A stretch of 64,000 bases of DNA from contig BOAV01000003.1 in NCBI GenBank assembly GCA_026002045.1, positions 5,064 to 69,063 on the forward strand, written 5' to 3'. A model generated the notes under the pieces. The model made no database searches. It was given only the letters and a program-made list of their open reading frames with translations, and was not told where the DNA came from. The position numbers and the translations under genes are program-made. Shown in pieces: positions 28,587-36,966 of the stretch (positions within the stretch are counted from its first letter, which is position 1; each line of letters starts with the position of its first letter). This DNA comes from Spirochaetia bacterium (GTDB taxonomy: Bacteria > Spirochaetota > Spirochaetia > Treponematales > Breznakiellaceae).

Positions 28587-29384
28587 ATGAAAATTGGGTA
28601 CTGCTTGAACATGAACGCAGTGGATACGCATAAAATCGGTACGGAGGCCGTTCCTCTTATTGCGGAACTTGGGTATGACTATATTGAATTGCCCTTGGCT
28701 CAGGTGATGGATTTATCCGGTGATGAATTTGCTACATTGTTTAGGCATATACAGGATAATCATATCCCTGTGGAATCCTGCAATAATTTTTTTCCCCAGA
28801 GCATTCACCTAACCGGCTCTGATGCACAGCCCTCGCTTGGACTGGAATACGCAAAACGGGCAGCGGATCGGGCGGCGGCTCTGGGGGCTGAAATTATTGT
28901 ATTTGGGAGCGCCAAGTCAAAAAATATACCCCCTGATTTTTCCCGTGAAAGGGCTCGTGAACAATTATTGGAATTACTTCACAGCCTGCAAGATGTCGTA
29001 AAGCCCCTGGGTATTATCATTACTATGGAGCCCCTCAACCGGCAGGAAAGTAATTTTATTAATACTGCCACTGAAGCCCTGTCTGTAGTACGGGAAGCCG
29101 GATTGGATAATATCAAACTTTTGGTAGATTACTACCATATGCGCATGGAGGATGAGGATGTCTCTGTGATTGAGGAAGCTGGGAGAGATCTGTGGCATGT
29201 GCATCTTGCCGCCAAACAGGGGCGTTTGTTTCCCCGTGAGGATGACGGCGAGGACTATGAAGGTTTTTTTGCAGTCTTGAAGCGTGCTGGATACAGTAAG
29301 CGGGTCAGTGTAGAGGCCTACAGTGTAAATCTTGCCTCCGATGCGGCGGGCGCATTAACGCTTCTAAAACCCTTGCTGAACTGA
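28587..29384 (+). CDS. TIM-barrel sugar isomerase/epimerase-family protein
   Basis: The 265-residue AP-endonuclease-2-type barrel has the usual metal-ligand set: Glu in IITMEPLNRQESNFIN, Asp and His in LLVDYYHMRMEDED, His in LWHVHLAAKQG and a final Glu in RVSVEAYSV. The ESNFIN and VDYYHM motifs resemble D-tagatose 3-epimerase and hydroxypyruvate isomerase relatives. A ketose or keto-acid isomerisation is likely, with unknown substrate. The ATG at 28587 matches the family start MKIGYCLN. It ends the operon and is convergent with the next gene across 14 bp. Confidence 0.85.
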   Translation: MKIGYCLNMNAVDTHKIGTEAVPLIAELGYDYIELPLAQVMDLSGDEFATLFRHIQDNHIPVESCNNFFPQSIHLTGSDAQPSLGLEYAKRAADRAAALGAEIIVFGSAKSKNIPPDFSRERAREQLLELLHSLQDVVKPLGIIITMEPLNRQESNFINTATEALSVVREAGLDNIKLLVDYYHMRMEDEDVSVIEEAGRDLWHVHLAAKQGRLFPREDDGEDYEGFFAVLKRAGYSKRVSVEAYSVNLASDAAGALTLLKPLLN

Positions 29385-29398
29385 ACTTAGTTGTTCGA

Positions 29399-30142
29399 TC
29401 AGCGCTCTGCGAAAAGGGCTGCTTCCCCCTGTTCCAGAATCCTGCCCTCCCGCATCACGGCGATGCGATCGCAGAGGTAGTACACCTGGTTGAGGTTATG
29501 CCCGATGAAGACCATTCCCAGCCCAAGCTGATCATGCAAATCCCGGAAGAGGTTTAAAATCTGCGCGCCAACGGAAACATCCAGGGCGCTTACCGCTTCA
29601 TCGGCGATGATGAGCTCCGGCTTGAGCATCAGGGCGCAGCCGATGCAGATCCGCTGTTTTTGCCCCACCGATAATTCGTTCACCCGCCGGTCCTTATAGG
29701 ATGCATCAAGCCCCACCAGGTCCAGTATTTCGTCCACCCGTTTGAGCCGCTCCTGTTTACTGCCCAGCCTATGTACCCGTAACGGTTCTTCCAAAAGCCA
29801 ACCGGCGCGCTTCACAGGATTAAGGGAAGCTGCGGGGTCCTGGAAAACCGCCTGCACCCGGCGGGCCATTTCCCGGCGGCGTTTGGCGCGGCCCCTGCTT
29901 TCCTGCTTTACCCCGTCGATGAATATCTCCCCTTCGTAGGCGATAAGTCCCAGAATGCAGCGTCCCAAAGTAGTTTTACCGCATCCCGATTCACCCACCA
30001 GTCCGAAGATTTCCCCCGGCGCGATTTCAATATTGATGTTATCCAGTACGGGCTTTGCAATCCGTTTGCCCACAATACCCCATGCGTGGCTCACGTAGGT
30101 GTTGGATACTCCCCGGATGGACAAGAGGCTTTCATGCGCCAT
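29399..30142 (-). CDS. ABC transporter ATP-binding protein, DppF/OppF type (second system)
   Basis: A 247-residue ATPase, short for the family because it lacks the C-terminal Cys-rich extension. It has Walker A GESGCGKTT, Q-loop VFQDPAASLNPVKR, a signature of LSVGQKQRICIGCAL (SVGQ in place of the usual SGGQ) and Walker B LIIADEAVSALD. The ATG at 30142 begins MAHESLLSIRG with AGAGG upstream; the longer frame to 30190 lies in the neighbouring gene. It is the last gene of a leftward five-gene importer. Confidence 0.9.
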   Translation of the reverse strand: MAHESLLSIRGVSNTYVSHAWGIVGKRIAKPVLDNINIEIAPGEIFGLVGESGCGKTTLGRCILGLIAYEGEIFIDGVKQESRGRAKRRREMARRVQAVFQDPAASLNPVKRAGWLLEEPLRVHRLGSKQERLKRVDEILDLVGLDASYKDRRVNELSVGQKQRICIGCALMLKPELIIADEAVSALDVSVGAQILNLFRDLHDQLGLGMVFIGHNLNQVYYLCDRIAVMREGRILEQGEAALFAER

Positions 30143-31118
30143 GATGAGCATCCTCTGCCGCAAGCACACAGTGAACCTGATGACCGCCACCGAGATCGGT
30201 TCCCGCAGGAAAACTATTGCGGCATTGCTTCACAGCTTTACTGCAGCGGGGATTAAAGGGGCAGCCTGCGGGACGGCCCTCTTCAAGTGACGGCACCTTT
30301 CCGGGGATACTGGCCAATGGTTTACCCTTGCGCGTCCGGTCCGGAATGGAACCCAAAAGCCCTCGAGTGTATTCATGTACGGGATGGGTGAATACATCTT
30401 TTACCGCGCCTGATTCCACAATCTTCCCCGCATACATCACCAGCACCCGGTCACAGAGCCGGCTGATGACACTCAAGTCGTGGGAGATAAAAAGGATCGA
30501 GGTTCCCAATTCGGTGTTTATTTTTTTCAGAAGTTCTAATATCTGAACCTGAATGGTCACATCCAGCGCCGTGGTGGGCTCATCGGCGATGAGGAGTTTC
30601 GGTTTGCAGATCACCGCCAGGGCGATCATCACCCGCTGGCACATACCGCCGGAAAGCTGGTGGGGATATACGGAAAGGAGTTTTTCCGGATCGCTTAAGC
30701 CCAACTTTTCCATCAGATCAATAACTCTGCTGTGAATAAAAGGCTTGTCCTTTTCACCGTGGATGGTCAATGGCTCCGCAATCTGTGCGCCGATTTTGAG
30801 GAGGGGATTTAACGACGATTGGGGTTCCTGGAAGACCATGGAAAGATCATTACCCCGGATATGCTGCATTTCTTCGGGGGAAAGATTTGAAAGTTCAAGG
30901 TCATTAAAGCGGATGCTCCCCCCGGTACGCTCCGCGCCCTGGGACAGGAGCCCCGGAATGGAAAGGGCGGTAAGGCTTTTTCCGCAGCCCGATTCACCCA
31001 CGATCCCAACGATTTCCCCAGCCTCAACAGTAAAACTGATATTATCCACGGCGGATAAAATTTCTTTTCCCTTCCGAATGCCGATGGAAAGGTTTTTTAC
31101 TTCCAGTAGTGCTTCCAT
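30132..31118 (-). CDS. ABC transporter ATP-binding protein, DppD/OppD type (second system)
   Basis: A 328-residue ATPase with Walker A GESGCGKS, Q-loop VFQEPQSSLNPLLK, signature LSGGMCQRVMIALAV, Walker B LLIADEPTTALD and switch His ISHDLS. A C-terminal oligopeptide-binding extension has CPFNPRCSKAVKQC. The start at 31118 (MEALLEVKNL) has AGGG upstream and leaves 10 bp after the permease stop; the longer frame to 31175 overlaps the permease gene. It overlaps the downstream ATPase gene by 11 bp. Confidence 0.93.
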   Translation of the reverse strand: MEALLEVKNLSIGIRKGKEILSAVDNISFTVEAGEIVGIVGESGCGKSLTALSIPGLLSQGAERTGGSIRFNDLELSNLSPEEMQHIRGNDLSMVFQEPQSSLNPLLKIGAQIAEPLTIHGEKDKPFIHSRVIDLMEKLGLSDPEKLLSVYPHQLSGGMCQRVMIALAVICKPKLLIADEPTTALDVTIQVQILELLKKINTELGTSILFISHDLSVISRLCDRVLVMYAGKIVESGAVKDVFTHPVHEYTRGLLGSIPDRTRKGKPLASIPGKVPSLEEGRPAGCPFNPRCSKAVKQCRNSFPAGTDLGGGHQVHCVLAAEDAHHGA

Positions 31119-31128
31119 TTGCCGTACC

Positions 31129-31929
31129 CTACGCATACCGCTGACGGATTCCCTCGCCCAGATAATGAAAGGCAAGGACCGTCAACATGATCATGATCCC
31201 CGGCGCAAGGACACACCATGGGGCGTTAAAAAGAAAGTTCTGGGATTCGGAAAGCATCCGCCCCCAGCTCGGCACCGGGGGCTGAATTCCCAGGCCCAGG
31301 TAGCTCATGGTGGCCTCCGCGAGGATCGCGTTGGAAAGCCCCAGAATTGACGCGGAAAGCAGGGAAGGCAGTATGTTCGGCATGATATGCACAAAGATGA
31401 TCCGGATGTGGGAAACGCCCCACAGTTCCGCTGTTTTTACAAAGTCCCGGTGCTTGTACTGGAGCATGCCGCTGCGCATGATCCGCACAAAGCTGGGGAT
31501 GAACAGAATCAGCAGCGCCAGAATCAGTGTCGCCTCCCCGTTGTTTAACAGTGCCACCATCACCAGCGCAAGGAGTATGCCGGGGAAGGCGCTTAACGCG
31601 TCCATCAGGCGCATCACGATCTCGTCCAGGAATCCCCCGGCGTAACCGGAAACCAGCCCCAGCGCGGAACCCAGGGCGGCGCTTCCCGCCACGGTGATCA
31701 ACGCTGTCAGGAGGGTGTATTTGCCGCCGGTCATGATCCGGGAAAATACGTCCCTGCCGAAGTTGTCGGTTCCCAGCAGGTGTTTGAGGCCGGGGGGGAG
31801 GAAGCGGTTCCCGCTGTCCATGCCGTTGTAATCGTAGGGAAGGTAGAAGAGGCTCACCAGCACCATCCCCCCGATCAGCGCCGTGAGCACCGCGCCGATT
31901 TTGAAATCCGTTCCCCATGCTGTTTTCAT
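31129..31929 (-). CDS. ABC transporter permease, DppC/OppC type (second system)
   Basis: A 266-residue membrane protein with about six helices. The core LLGTDNFGRDVFSRIMTGGKYTL and the EAA loop KTAELWGVSHIRIIFVHIMPNILPS fit the DppC family, and GLGIQPPVPSWGRMLSESQ is the usual C-terminal motif. It is shorter than the DppC of the rightward operon because the periplasmic insertion is absent, so the two transporters are not recent duplicates. Confidence 0.93.
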   Translation of the reverse strand: MKTAWGTDFKIGAVLTALIGGMVLVSLFYLPYDYNGMDSGNRFLPPGLKHLLGTDNFGRDVFSRIMTGGKYTLLTALITVAGSAALGSALGLVSGYAGGFLDEIVMRLMDALSAFPGILLALVMVALLNNGEATLILALLILFIPSFVRIMRSGMLQYKHRDFVKTAELWGVSHIRIIFVHIMPNILPSLLSASILGLSNAILAEATMSYLGLGIQPPVPSWGRMLSESQNFLFNAPWCVLAPGIMIMLTVLAFHYLGEGIRQRYA

Positions 31930-31933
31930 GGTT

Positions 31934-32878
31934 TTACCGTACCCGTATCCGGGGATCGATGCTCTGGATGGCGATATCCACCAGGGTGTTGGCCGCGATC
32001 ACGATAAAGGCGATGTACACCACCAGGGTCTGTACCATGGGGTAGTCCCGGCTGGTGATCGAAGCGATAAGGAGCCGGCCGATGCCGGGTATCGTAAAGA
32101 CCTGTTCAATCACGATGCTGCCCGAAAAAATCTCCCCGATGATCATCCCCAAAAGGGTGACCCCCGGAATGATCGCGTTTTTGAGCACATGGATGTAGAG
32201 GGTCCGCCGGGGGGAATTACCTTTGCTGTAGGCGGTCCGCACATAATCGCTGCGGAGCTGCTGAAACACCGATGCCCGCAAAAATTTCACCAGTATTGCT
32301 GCATTCGGTATGGCGATGGCAAGGGCGGGAAACACAAGGTAGCCAAGAAAACCGGCGGTATTAGTCCGGTAATCAACATAGGCGCCGGGGACGAACAGTT
32401 TTAGTATCAGGCCGAAGACCCAGATAAATAACACCGCGAGAAAAAAACCGGGAAAGGAAATATTTACCGCAGTTAAAGTGTTCATGCTGCGATCAAGGGC
32501 GGAGCCCTCTTTTTTAACCGACAGTAATACTGTGGGAATCGAAATAATCAGAATGAAGCCTAAAGCGATGCTTGCAAGGCTGAATGTCACCGGCAGTCGT
32601 TCTTTAATCATCCCGGAAATGGATGCCCCCCGGAAACGGGAGGAGTTCCCCAGGTTTCCGGTAAGGAAATTTTTGAGCCAGGCAAAGTACTGCACCGGGA
32701 GAGGCCGGTCAAGCCCCATCTCGGCGCGCAGCGCCGCTACCTGTTCATCGGTGGCCTCGGTCCCCAGGGCGAGCAGCGCCGGATCGCCGGGGATGATGTT
32801 GAAGGCCGCAAAGGTGAACACCGATACCAGAAACAGGGTTATCAGCGTTATAATCAGCCTTCTTCCGATAAAATACAA
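31934..32878 (-). CDS. ABC transporter permease, DppB/OppB type (second system)
   Basis: A 314-residue permease: FIGRRLIITLITLFLVSVFTFAAFNIIPGDPALLALG at the N-terminus, then LRAEMGLDRPLPVQYFAWLKNFLTGNLG and the EAA loop RTAYSKGNSPRRTLYIHVLKNAIIPGV, all standard for DppB/OppB. It lies 4 bp upstream of the DppC-type gene. GDPALLALG is the classical motif that is altered to GDFVTKY in the rightward system, again showing two different subfamilies. Confidence 0.93.
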   Translation of the reverse strand: MYFIGRRLIITLITLFLVSVFTFAAFNIIPGDPALLALGTEATDEQVAALRAEMGLDRPLPVQYFAWLKNFLTGNLGNSSRFRGASISGMIKERLPVTFSLASIALGFILIISIPTVLLSVKKEGSALDRSMNTLTAVNISFPGFFLAVLFIWVFGLILKLFVPGAYVDYRTNTAGFLGYLVFPALAIAIPNAAILVKFLRASVFQQLRSDYVRTAYSKGNSPRRTLYIHVLKNAIIPGVTLLGMIIGEIFSGSIVIEQVFTIPGIGRLLIASITSRDYPMVQTLVVYIAFIVIAANTLVDIAIQSIDPRIRVR

Positions 32879-32887
32879 TGGGTCTCC

Positions 32888-34393
32888 TCAGTTTCGATAT
32901 ATCGTGGAGAAGTCAAACACATACAGGGGATAGTTTACCACCCCGCCGTAGCGGCCCTTTGGAAAGACCTTGAAACTCTGGATATCCTGAATATAGACAC
33001 TGGCGGCGGCATCGGAAATGGCCTTCTGCGCTTCCTGATAAAAAGCGGCCCGCCTGCGGTCATCGGTTTCCTTCTGGGCCGCATCGTAGGCCTTGTCATA
33101 GTCGGCGCTTTTAAAGCTGATAAAGTTGCTCCCGCTGCCGGAATGGTACCGGGAGAGGAAGCCCCGGGGCGAAACAGTGTTGGAGTCAAAGGAGATGATT
33201 GTGGCCTCGTACTTGCGGCCCCGGTAGATGTCGGAAAGCCATGTCGCCCAATCAACCAGGCGGATGGCGGCGCTGATGCCGGCCTTTGCAAGCTGGTTCA
33301 CCGCGACCTGGGCGGTATCAACGTGCATCGTATAATTTGAAGGGACCGTGATTTCCAGGTTAAAGCCCTTGGCGTAGCCCGCCTCTGCAAGGAGGGCCCT
33401 GGCCCGGTTCACATCAACCGGATAGGGGTTCGCCAAAGTTTTGTTGTAGTACGCGGTCAGCCCCGGAATGAGGGCGCTCCCCGAAGCATAGCCCCGGCCG
33501 TAAAAGGCGGTCTCGATGATCTCGTTCACGTCGATGGTGTAGTTAATGGCCTGCCGCACCCGGATATCGTCCAGGGGCTTGACGGCGTTGTTCAGGGCCA
33601 GAAGCTGCACCGAGTTGGAATTGCTTGCCACGATGTCGTACCGGTTGGTATCAATCTGTTCAAGCAGGGCGCCCGTGACCCCCGCGCCGTCGATGTTCCC
33701 CCCCTGCAGGCTGAGGAGCAGGGCGTCCGAATCTGCCGCAAAGACGAGGGTCACCTTGTCCAGTTTGGGAAGACTTGGGTTCCAGTAATCGGGGTTTTTT
33801 TTCAGCACCAGTGACTGCTGGGGGGTGTAGCTTTCGATGATGAAAGGCCCGGTCCCGATGGGGTTCTTCTCCCGATCGGCGTTACCCGCCGGCACAATCC
33901 CGATGGTGAGGTAGGTGAGGAATTCCGTGTCCGGCGCTTTCAGGGTGATCCTGATGTCCCGGCTGCCCGAGATTTCCACCTTTTCAATCTGGGTGAAGCC
34001 GGAAAACTTCGCTTCGATGGCCGCATTCAGGGCAAATTCCGCGTCCTTAACGGTGACAATGGACCCGTCGTGGAATTTGACCCCTTCCCGCAGGGTAAAG
34101 TTGTAAACAAGGCCGTTCTGCTCAATGGTCCAGCGTTCCGCAACGGCGCCTTGCATGTTCCCATCGGTATCGGGCTTTACCAGCCCTTCAAAGACATTAA
34201 AGAGGATGCTCCGGCCGTCCGCCGTGTTGGCGGCGCTTAAGGGGTCCAGGGTTGTGGGCTCGGAGGTAAAGCCGTAACGGAGTTCGGCAAGGCCCTTGTT
34301 TGCGGCCCCGGTGTCCCGCGCCGCCTTCCCGAAAAGGGCGGATGAAACCAGCATGAGCGCAAGCGCAGCGGCTGTCAATTTTTTTATATTCAT
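32888..34393 (-). CDS. ABC transporter substrate-binding protein, family 5 (second system)
   Basis: A 501-residue periplasmic protein with signal peptide MNIKKLTAAALALMLVSSALFG and no lipobox Cys. The SBP_bac_5 hallmarks are present: LRYGFTSEPTTLDPLSAAN, FTLREGVKFHDGSIVTVKDAEFAL, RQAINYTIDVNEIIETAFYGRG, and a WATWLSDIYRGRKYEATI region typical of dipeptide/nickel-type binding proteins. It is first in the leftward operon; AAGGAG precedes the ATG. The ligand is probably a peptide or a small oligomer. Confidence 0.92.
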   Translation of the reverse strand: MNIKKLTAAALALMLVSSALFGKAARDTGAANKGLAELRYGFTSEPTTLDPLSAANTADGRSILFNVFEGLVKPDTDGNMQGAVAERWTIEQNGLVYNFTLREGVKFHDGSIVTVKDAEFALNAAIEAKFSGFTQIEKVEISGSRDIRITLKAPDTEFLTYLTIGIVPAGNADREKNPIGTGPFIIESYTPQQSLVLKKNPDYWNPSLPKLDKVTLVFAADSDALLLSLQGGNIDGAGVTGALLEQIDTNRYDIVASNSNSVQLLALNNAVKPLDDIRVRQAINYTIDVNEIIETAFYGRGYASGSALIPGLTAYYNKTLANPYPVDVNRARALLAEAGYAKGFNLEITVPSNYTMHVDTAQVAVNQLAKAGISAAIRLVDWATWLSDIYRGRKYEATIISFDSNTVSPRGFLSRYHSGSGSNFISFKSADYDKAYDAAQKETDDRRRAAFYQEAQKAISDAAASVYIQDIQSFKVFPKGRYGGVVNYPLYVFDFSTIYRN

Positions 34394-34499
34394 AAGTACT
34401 CCTTGTTGTACCGTCTGCTTCTATTATACTGAAGGAATCCCTCCCGGTTCAACGGCAGCGGCAATGGCTAATCCGCTCAATCCGTGGTAGATTAAACCC

Positions 34500-35444
34500 A
34501 TGAAGCGCCTGTTTCGGCTCCTTATCATCGTCTTTAGTATCCTCTCCCTGGGGGCGTTCCTCATTTCCTTCTATATGATAAGGAATCTGTACATACGCCA
34601 TTCTGCGGAGGGAAATGCCCCGCTGAATTATCATTTTTCCCTGTACCTGCCGGACAATCAAAATGCCTTCTTTACCGAGATTATCCGGGGGGCGGAACGG
34701 GCGGCGGCGGAGGCCAACGCGGCGATTTCAATTCATTCCATCGATCCCGGGAAGAATGAGCTGGAAATGGCCGCCTATACCGGGGTGGACGGGGTTATCG
34801 TCTGCCCCTATCTGGAAGATGCCCTGGCCCGCAGGCAGCTTGAAAAACTGGGTCAGATTCCGGTGGTGATCATCAACCACAATATCCCCAACGATCAGCC
34901 CTGGCCCTTTATCGGCGCCAATAACTTTGATATGGGCCGCAGGTTGGGGGCCGAAACGGGCAAGATTACCGATGGCCCCATACGGCTTGCCCTGGTTTAC
35001 AGCGATAAGGCACCGGGCATCTACGGTGAGCGGGAACTGGTGGAAATGGGCATCGCCAACGCCCTGGGGGACCGGCTTGAGGCGCCGATCCTGGAATACC
35101 GCACGAACCTGAACCCCCTGGACGCGGAGGCCCTGCTCTACCGGCTGCTGCCCCGGGCCGGTATCAATACCATCATCTTTACCGACGCCAACGATACCCT
35201 TGCCGCCGCCCAGACCCTCATTGATATGAACCTCGTGGGGCAGGTTCAGGTTATCGGATTCGGGGACGATCCGGGAATTCTGGAAAATATCAGGAAGGGG
35301 GTTATCGCCGCCACCGTGGTAACCAACCCTGAACGGATTGGCTACGAGGCGGTACGATCCCTGGCGGCCCTGCGGAGCACGGGATATACCTCCACCTCCA
35401 TTGATACGGGTATCGAGATTATCGACTGGTTGAACATACGATGA
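34500..35444 (+). CDS. Membrane-anchored sugar-binding-type sensor protein
   Basis: The 314-residue protein starts with one strong hydrophobic helix (about 5-28) that has no signal-peptidase site or lipobox, so it is probably an uncleaved anchor. The rest is a periplasmic-binding type I fold (about 45-310) as in ribose/xylose-binding proteins: AFFTEIIRGAERAAAEANA, GVDGVIVCPYLEDAL, PVVIINHNIPNDQPWPFIGANN and QVIGFGDDPGIL. It is encoded 10 bp upstream of a YesM-type kinase. This matches the known arrangement in which an XylFII-like protein presents xylose to a LytS-type kinase. The ligand is inferred only. Confidence 0.85.
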   Translation: MKRLFRLLIIVFSILSLGAFLISFYMIRNLYIRHSAEGNAPLNYHFSLYLPDNQNAFFTEIIRGAERAAAEANAAISIHSIDPGKNELEMAAYTGVDGVIVCPYLEDALARRQLEKLGQIPVVIINHNIPNDQPWPFIGANNFDMGRRLGAETGKITDGPIRLALVYSDKAPGIYGERELVEMGIANALGDRLEAPILEYRTNLNPLDAEALLYRLLPRAGINTIIFTDANDTLAAAQTLIDMNLVGQVQVIGFGDDPGILENIRKGVIAATVVTNPERIGYEAVRSLAALRSTGYTSTSIDTGIEIIDWLNIR

Positions 35445-35454
35445 GGAGCCTGCA

Positions 35455-36966
35455 ATGAGGATGCCCCGCCGCATTTCCCGGTCCTTCCGGGTACAGATGC
35501 TGTTCAGCATATTCGGAGCATTTCTGCTGCTGGTACTCTCCACCGGCTATACCCTGGTCTCCACAAAAAATTTGCAAACCATTCTGAACAACAGTTTTGA
35601 ACAGGAACGGTTTATCAAATCCATACAGGAAGACCTCATCTCCTATCAGGCGCCGCTGCTGGATTACCTGTCTACCCGGTCTTCCAACGCCCTCTCGCGG
35701 ATACTTATCGACTCCCAGACCCTGCGGCGGAAAATTCCCGCCTATACCCCCATTACCGCTGACCGGGTGGAAATAAAAGAACGGGAACTTTACGCGCTGA
35801 TTCACTCTTACCTGAATCTGGCGGATGAAGCGATGGAGGCAAAACGGGGCAGAAACATTGCCGCCTATACCCGGATGTACGATGAAATGACAGGATTACT
35901 GTCATATATCAACACGGAAATTGAAGCAATCAGCATTGGGCGTTTCCGCAATCAGACCGATTCCTACGGCCTCTTTATCACCGGGGCGGGGACCGTTCAG
36001 TTTTGGAACCTTCTGTTTATTGTTTTTGTTTCGATCCTCGCAGTATTACTGCTCCTCATGTCCGTGGGACGGGTCACGGACCCCCTGGTGCGGCTTTCGG
36101 CCATGGCGGCGGAACTGTCGGCGGGACATTTCGATATCGAAGATATTACCACCGATGGGGTGCGGGAGACCGAACAGGTGGTGGACGCCTTTAACCGGAT
36201 GAAAAACGAAATCCGTAATTACATCGAAGAGATACACCTGCAGGAACACATCAAGGAAGAATATATGCAGGAACGGATGCGGAACATGAAGATGGAAGGA
36301 TTGGTGCGGCGCATGGAAATTTACGCCCTCCAGGCCCAGATGAACCCCCATTTTCTCTTCAACACCCTGAATACGGGGATGCAGCTTGCCATTGTGGAGG
36401 GGGCCGACCGGACCGGCGAATACATGGAGTACATGGCGAAACTGTTCCGGCATATCATCCGCAACAAGGAAATCATCGTGCCCCTGCGGCACGAAATTGA
36501 AGGGCTGGAGCTTTATTTTAGTATTCTGAAAGTGCGGTTCCCCAAAAATCTCGATTTGATGCTGGACTGCGACGAGACCCTGCTGGACACCCGCAAGGTT
36601 CCGGTATCACTTTTGCAGCCCCTGGTGGAAAACTGTATTATCCACGGCTTTAAAAATATCCCGGAGGCCCCCCGTTCGCTCATCATGGTCAGGGCGGAAC
36701 AGCAGGGGGGGCGGCTGATCCTCTCGGTCCGGGATAACGGCCAGGGCATGGATCGGGAAAGGATAGAAAAACTGCTCCATCCACAGTCTATCGACGAATC
36801 ATCCGCCTCCCGGGTCATGGGGCTTGAAAACGTTATCCAGCGGCTCTACTTTTTCTACCCCGATGATCCGGAGGTCATCTCCATTCAAAGCGGACAGGGG
36901 CCTCTACAGGGAACCGTTGTCATCATCAGTATTGATACCGGGAGGGCGCCGTGTATCGCGTTCTGA
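35455..36966 (+). CDS. Sensor histidine kinase, YesM/LytS type
   Basis: The 503-residue protein has an N-terminal helix (about 17-38), a periplasmic helical domain (about 40-175), a second helix (about 183-205) and a HAMP linker (about 206-258). The cytoplasmic His_kinase domain has phospho-acceptor His299 in QMNPHFLFNTLN. An ATPase domain follows with PLVENCIIHGF (N box), SVRDNGQGMDRE (G1) and GLENVIQRL (G2). It should phosphorylate the response regulator, whose gene overlaps its end by 16 bp. The sensor ligand is probably delivered by the anchored binding protein upstream. Confidence 0.94.
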   Translation: MRMPRRISRSFRVQMLFSIFGAFLLLVLSTGYTLVSTKNLQTILNNSFEQERFIKSIQEDLISYQAPLLDYLSTRSSNALSRILIDSQTLRRKIPAYTPITADRVEIKERELYALIHSYLNLADEAMEAKRGRNIAAYTRMYDEMTGLLSYINTEIEAISIGRFRNQTDSYGLFITGAGTVQFWNLLFIVFVSILAVLLLLMSVGRVTDPLVRLSAMAAELSAGHFDIEDITTDGVRETEQVVDAFNRMKNEIRNYIEEIHLQEHIKEEYMQERMRNMKMEGLVRRMEIYALQAQMNPHFLFNTLNTGMQLAIVEGADRTGEYMEYMAKLFRHIIRNKEIIVPLRHEIEGLELYFSILKVRFPKNLDLMLDCDETLLDTRKVPVSLLQPLVENCIIHGFKNIPEAPRSLIMVRAEQQGGRLILSVRDNGQGMDRERIEKLLHPQSIDESSASRVMGLENVIQRLYFFYPDDPEVISIQSGQGPLQGTVVIISIDTGRAPCIAF

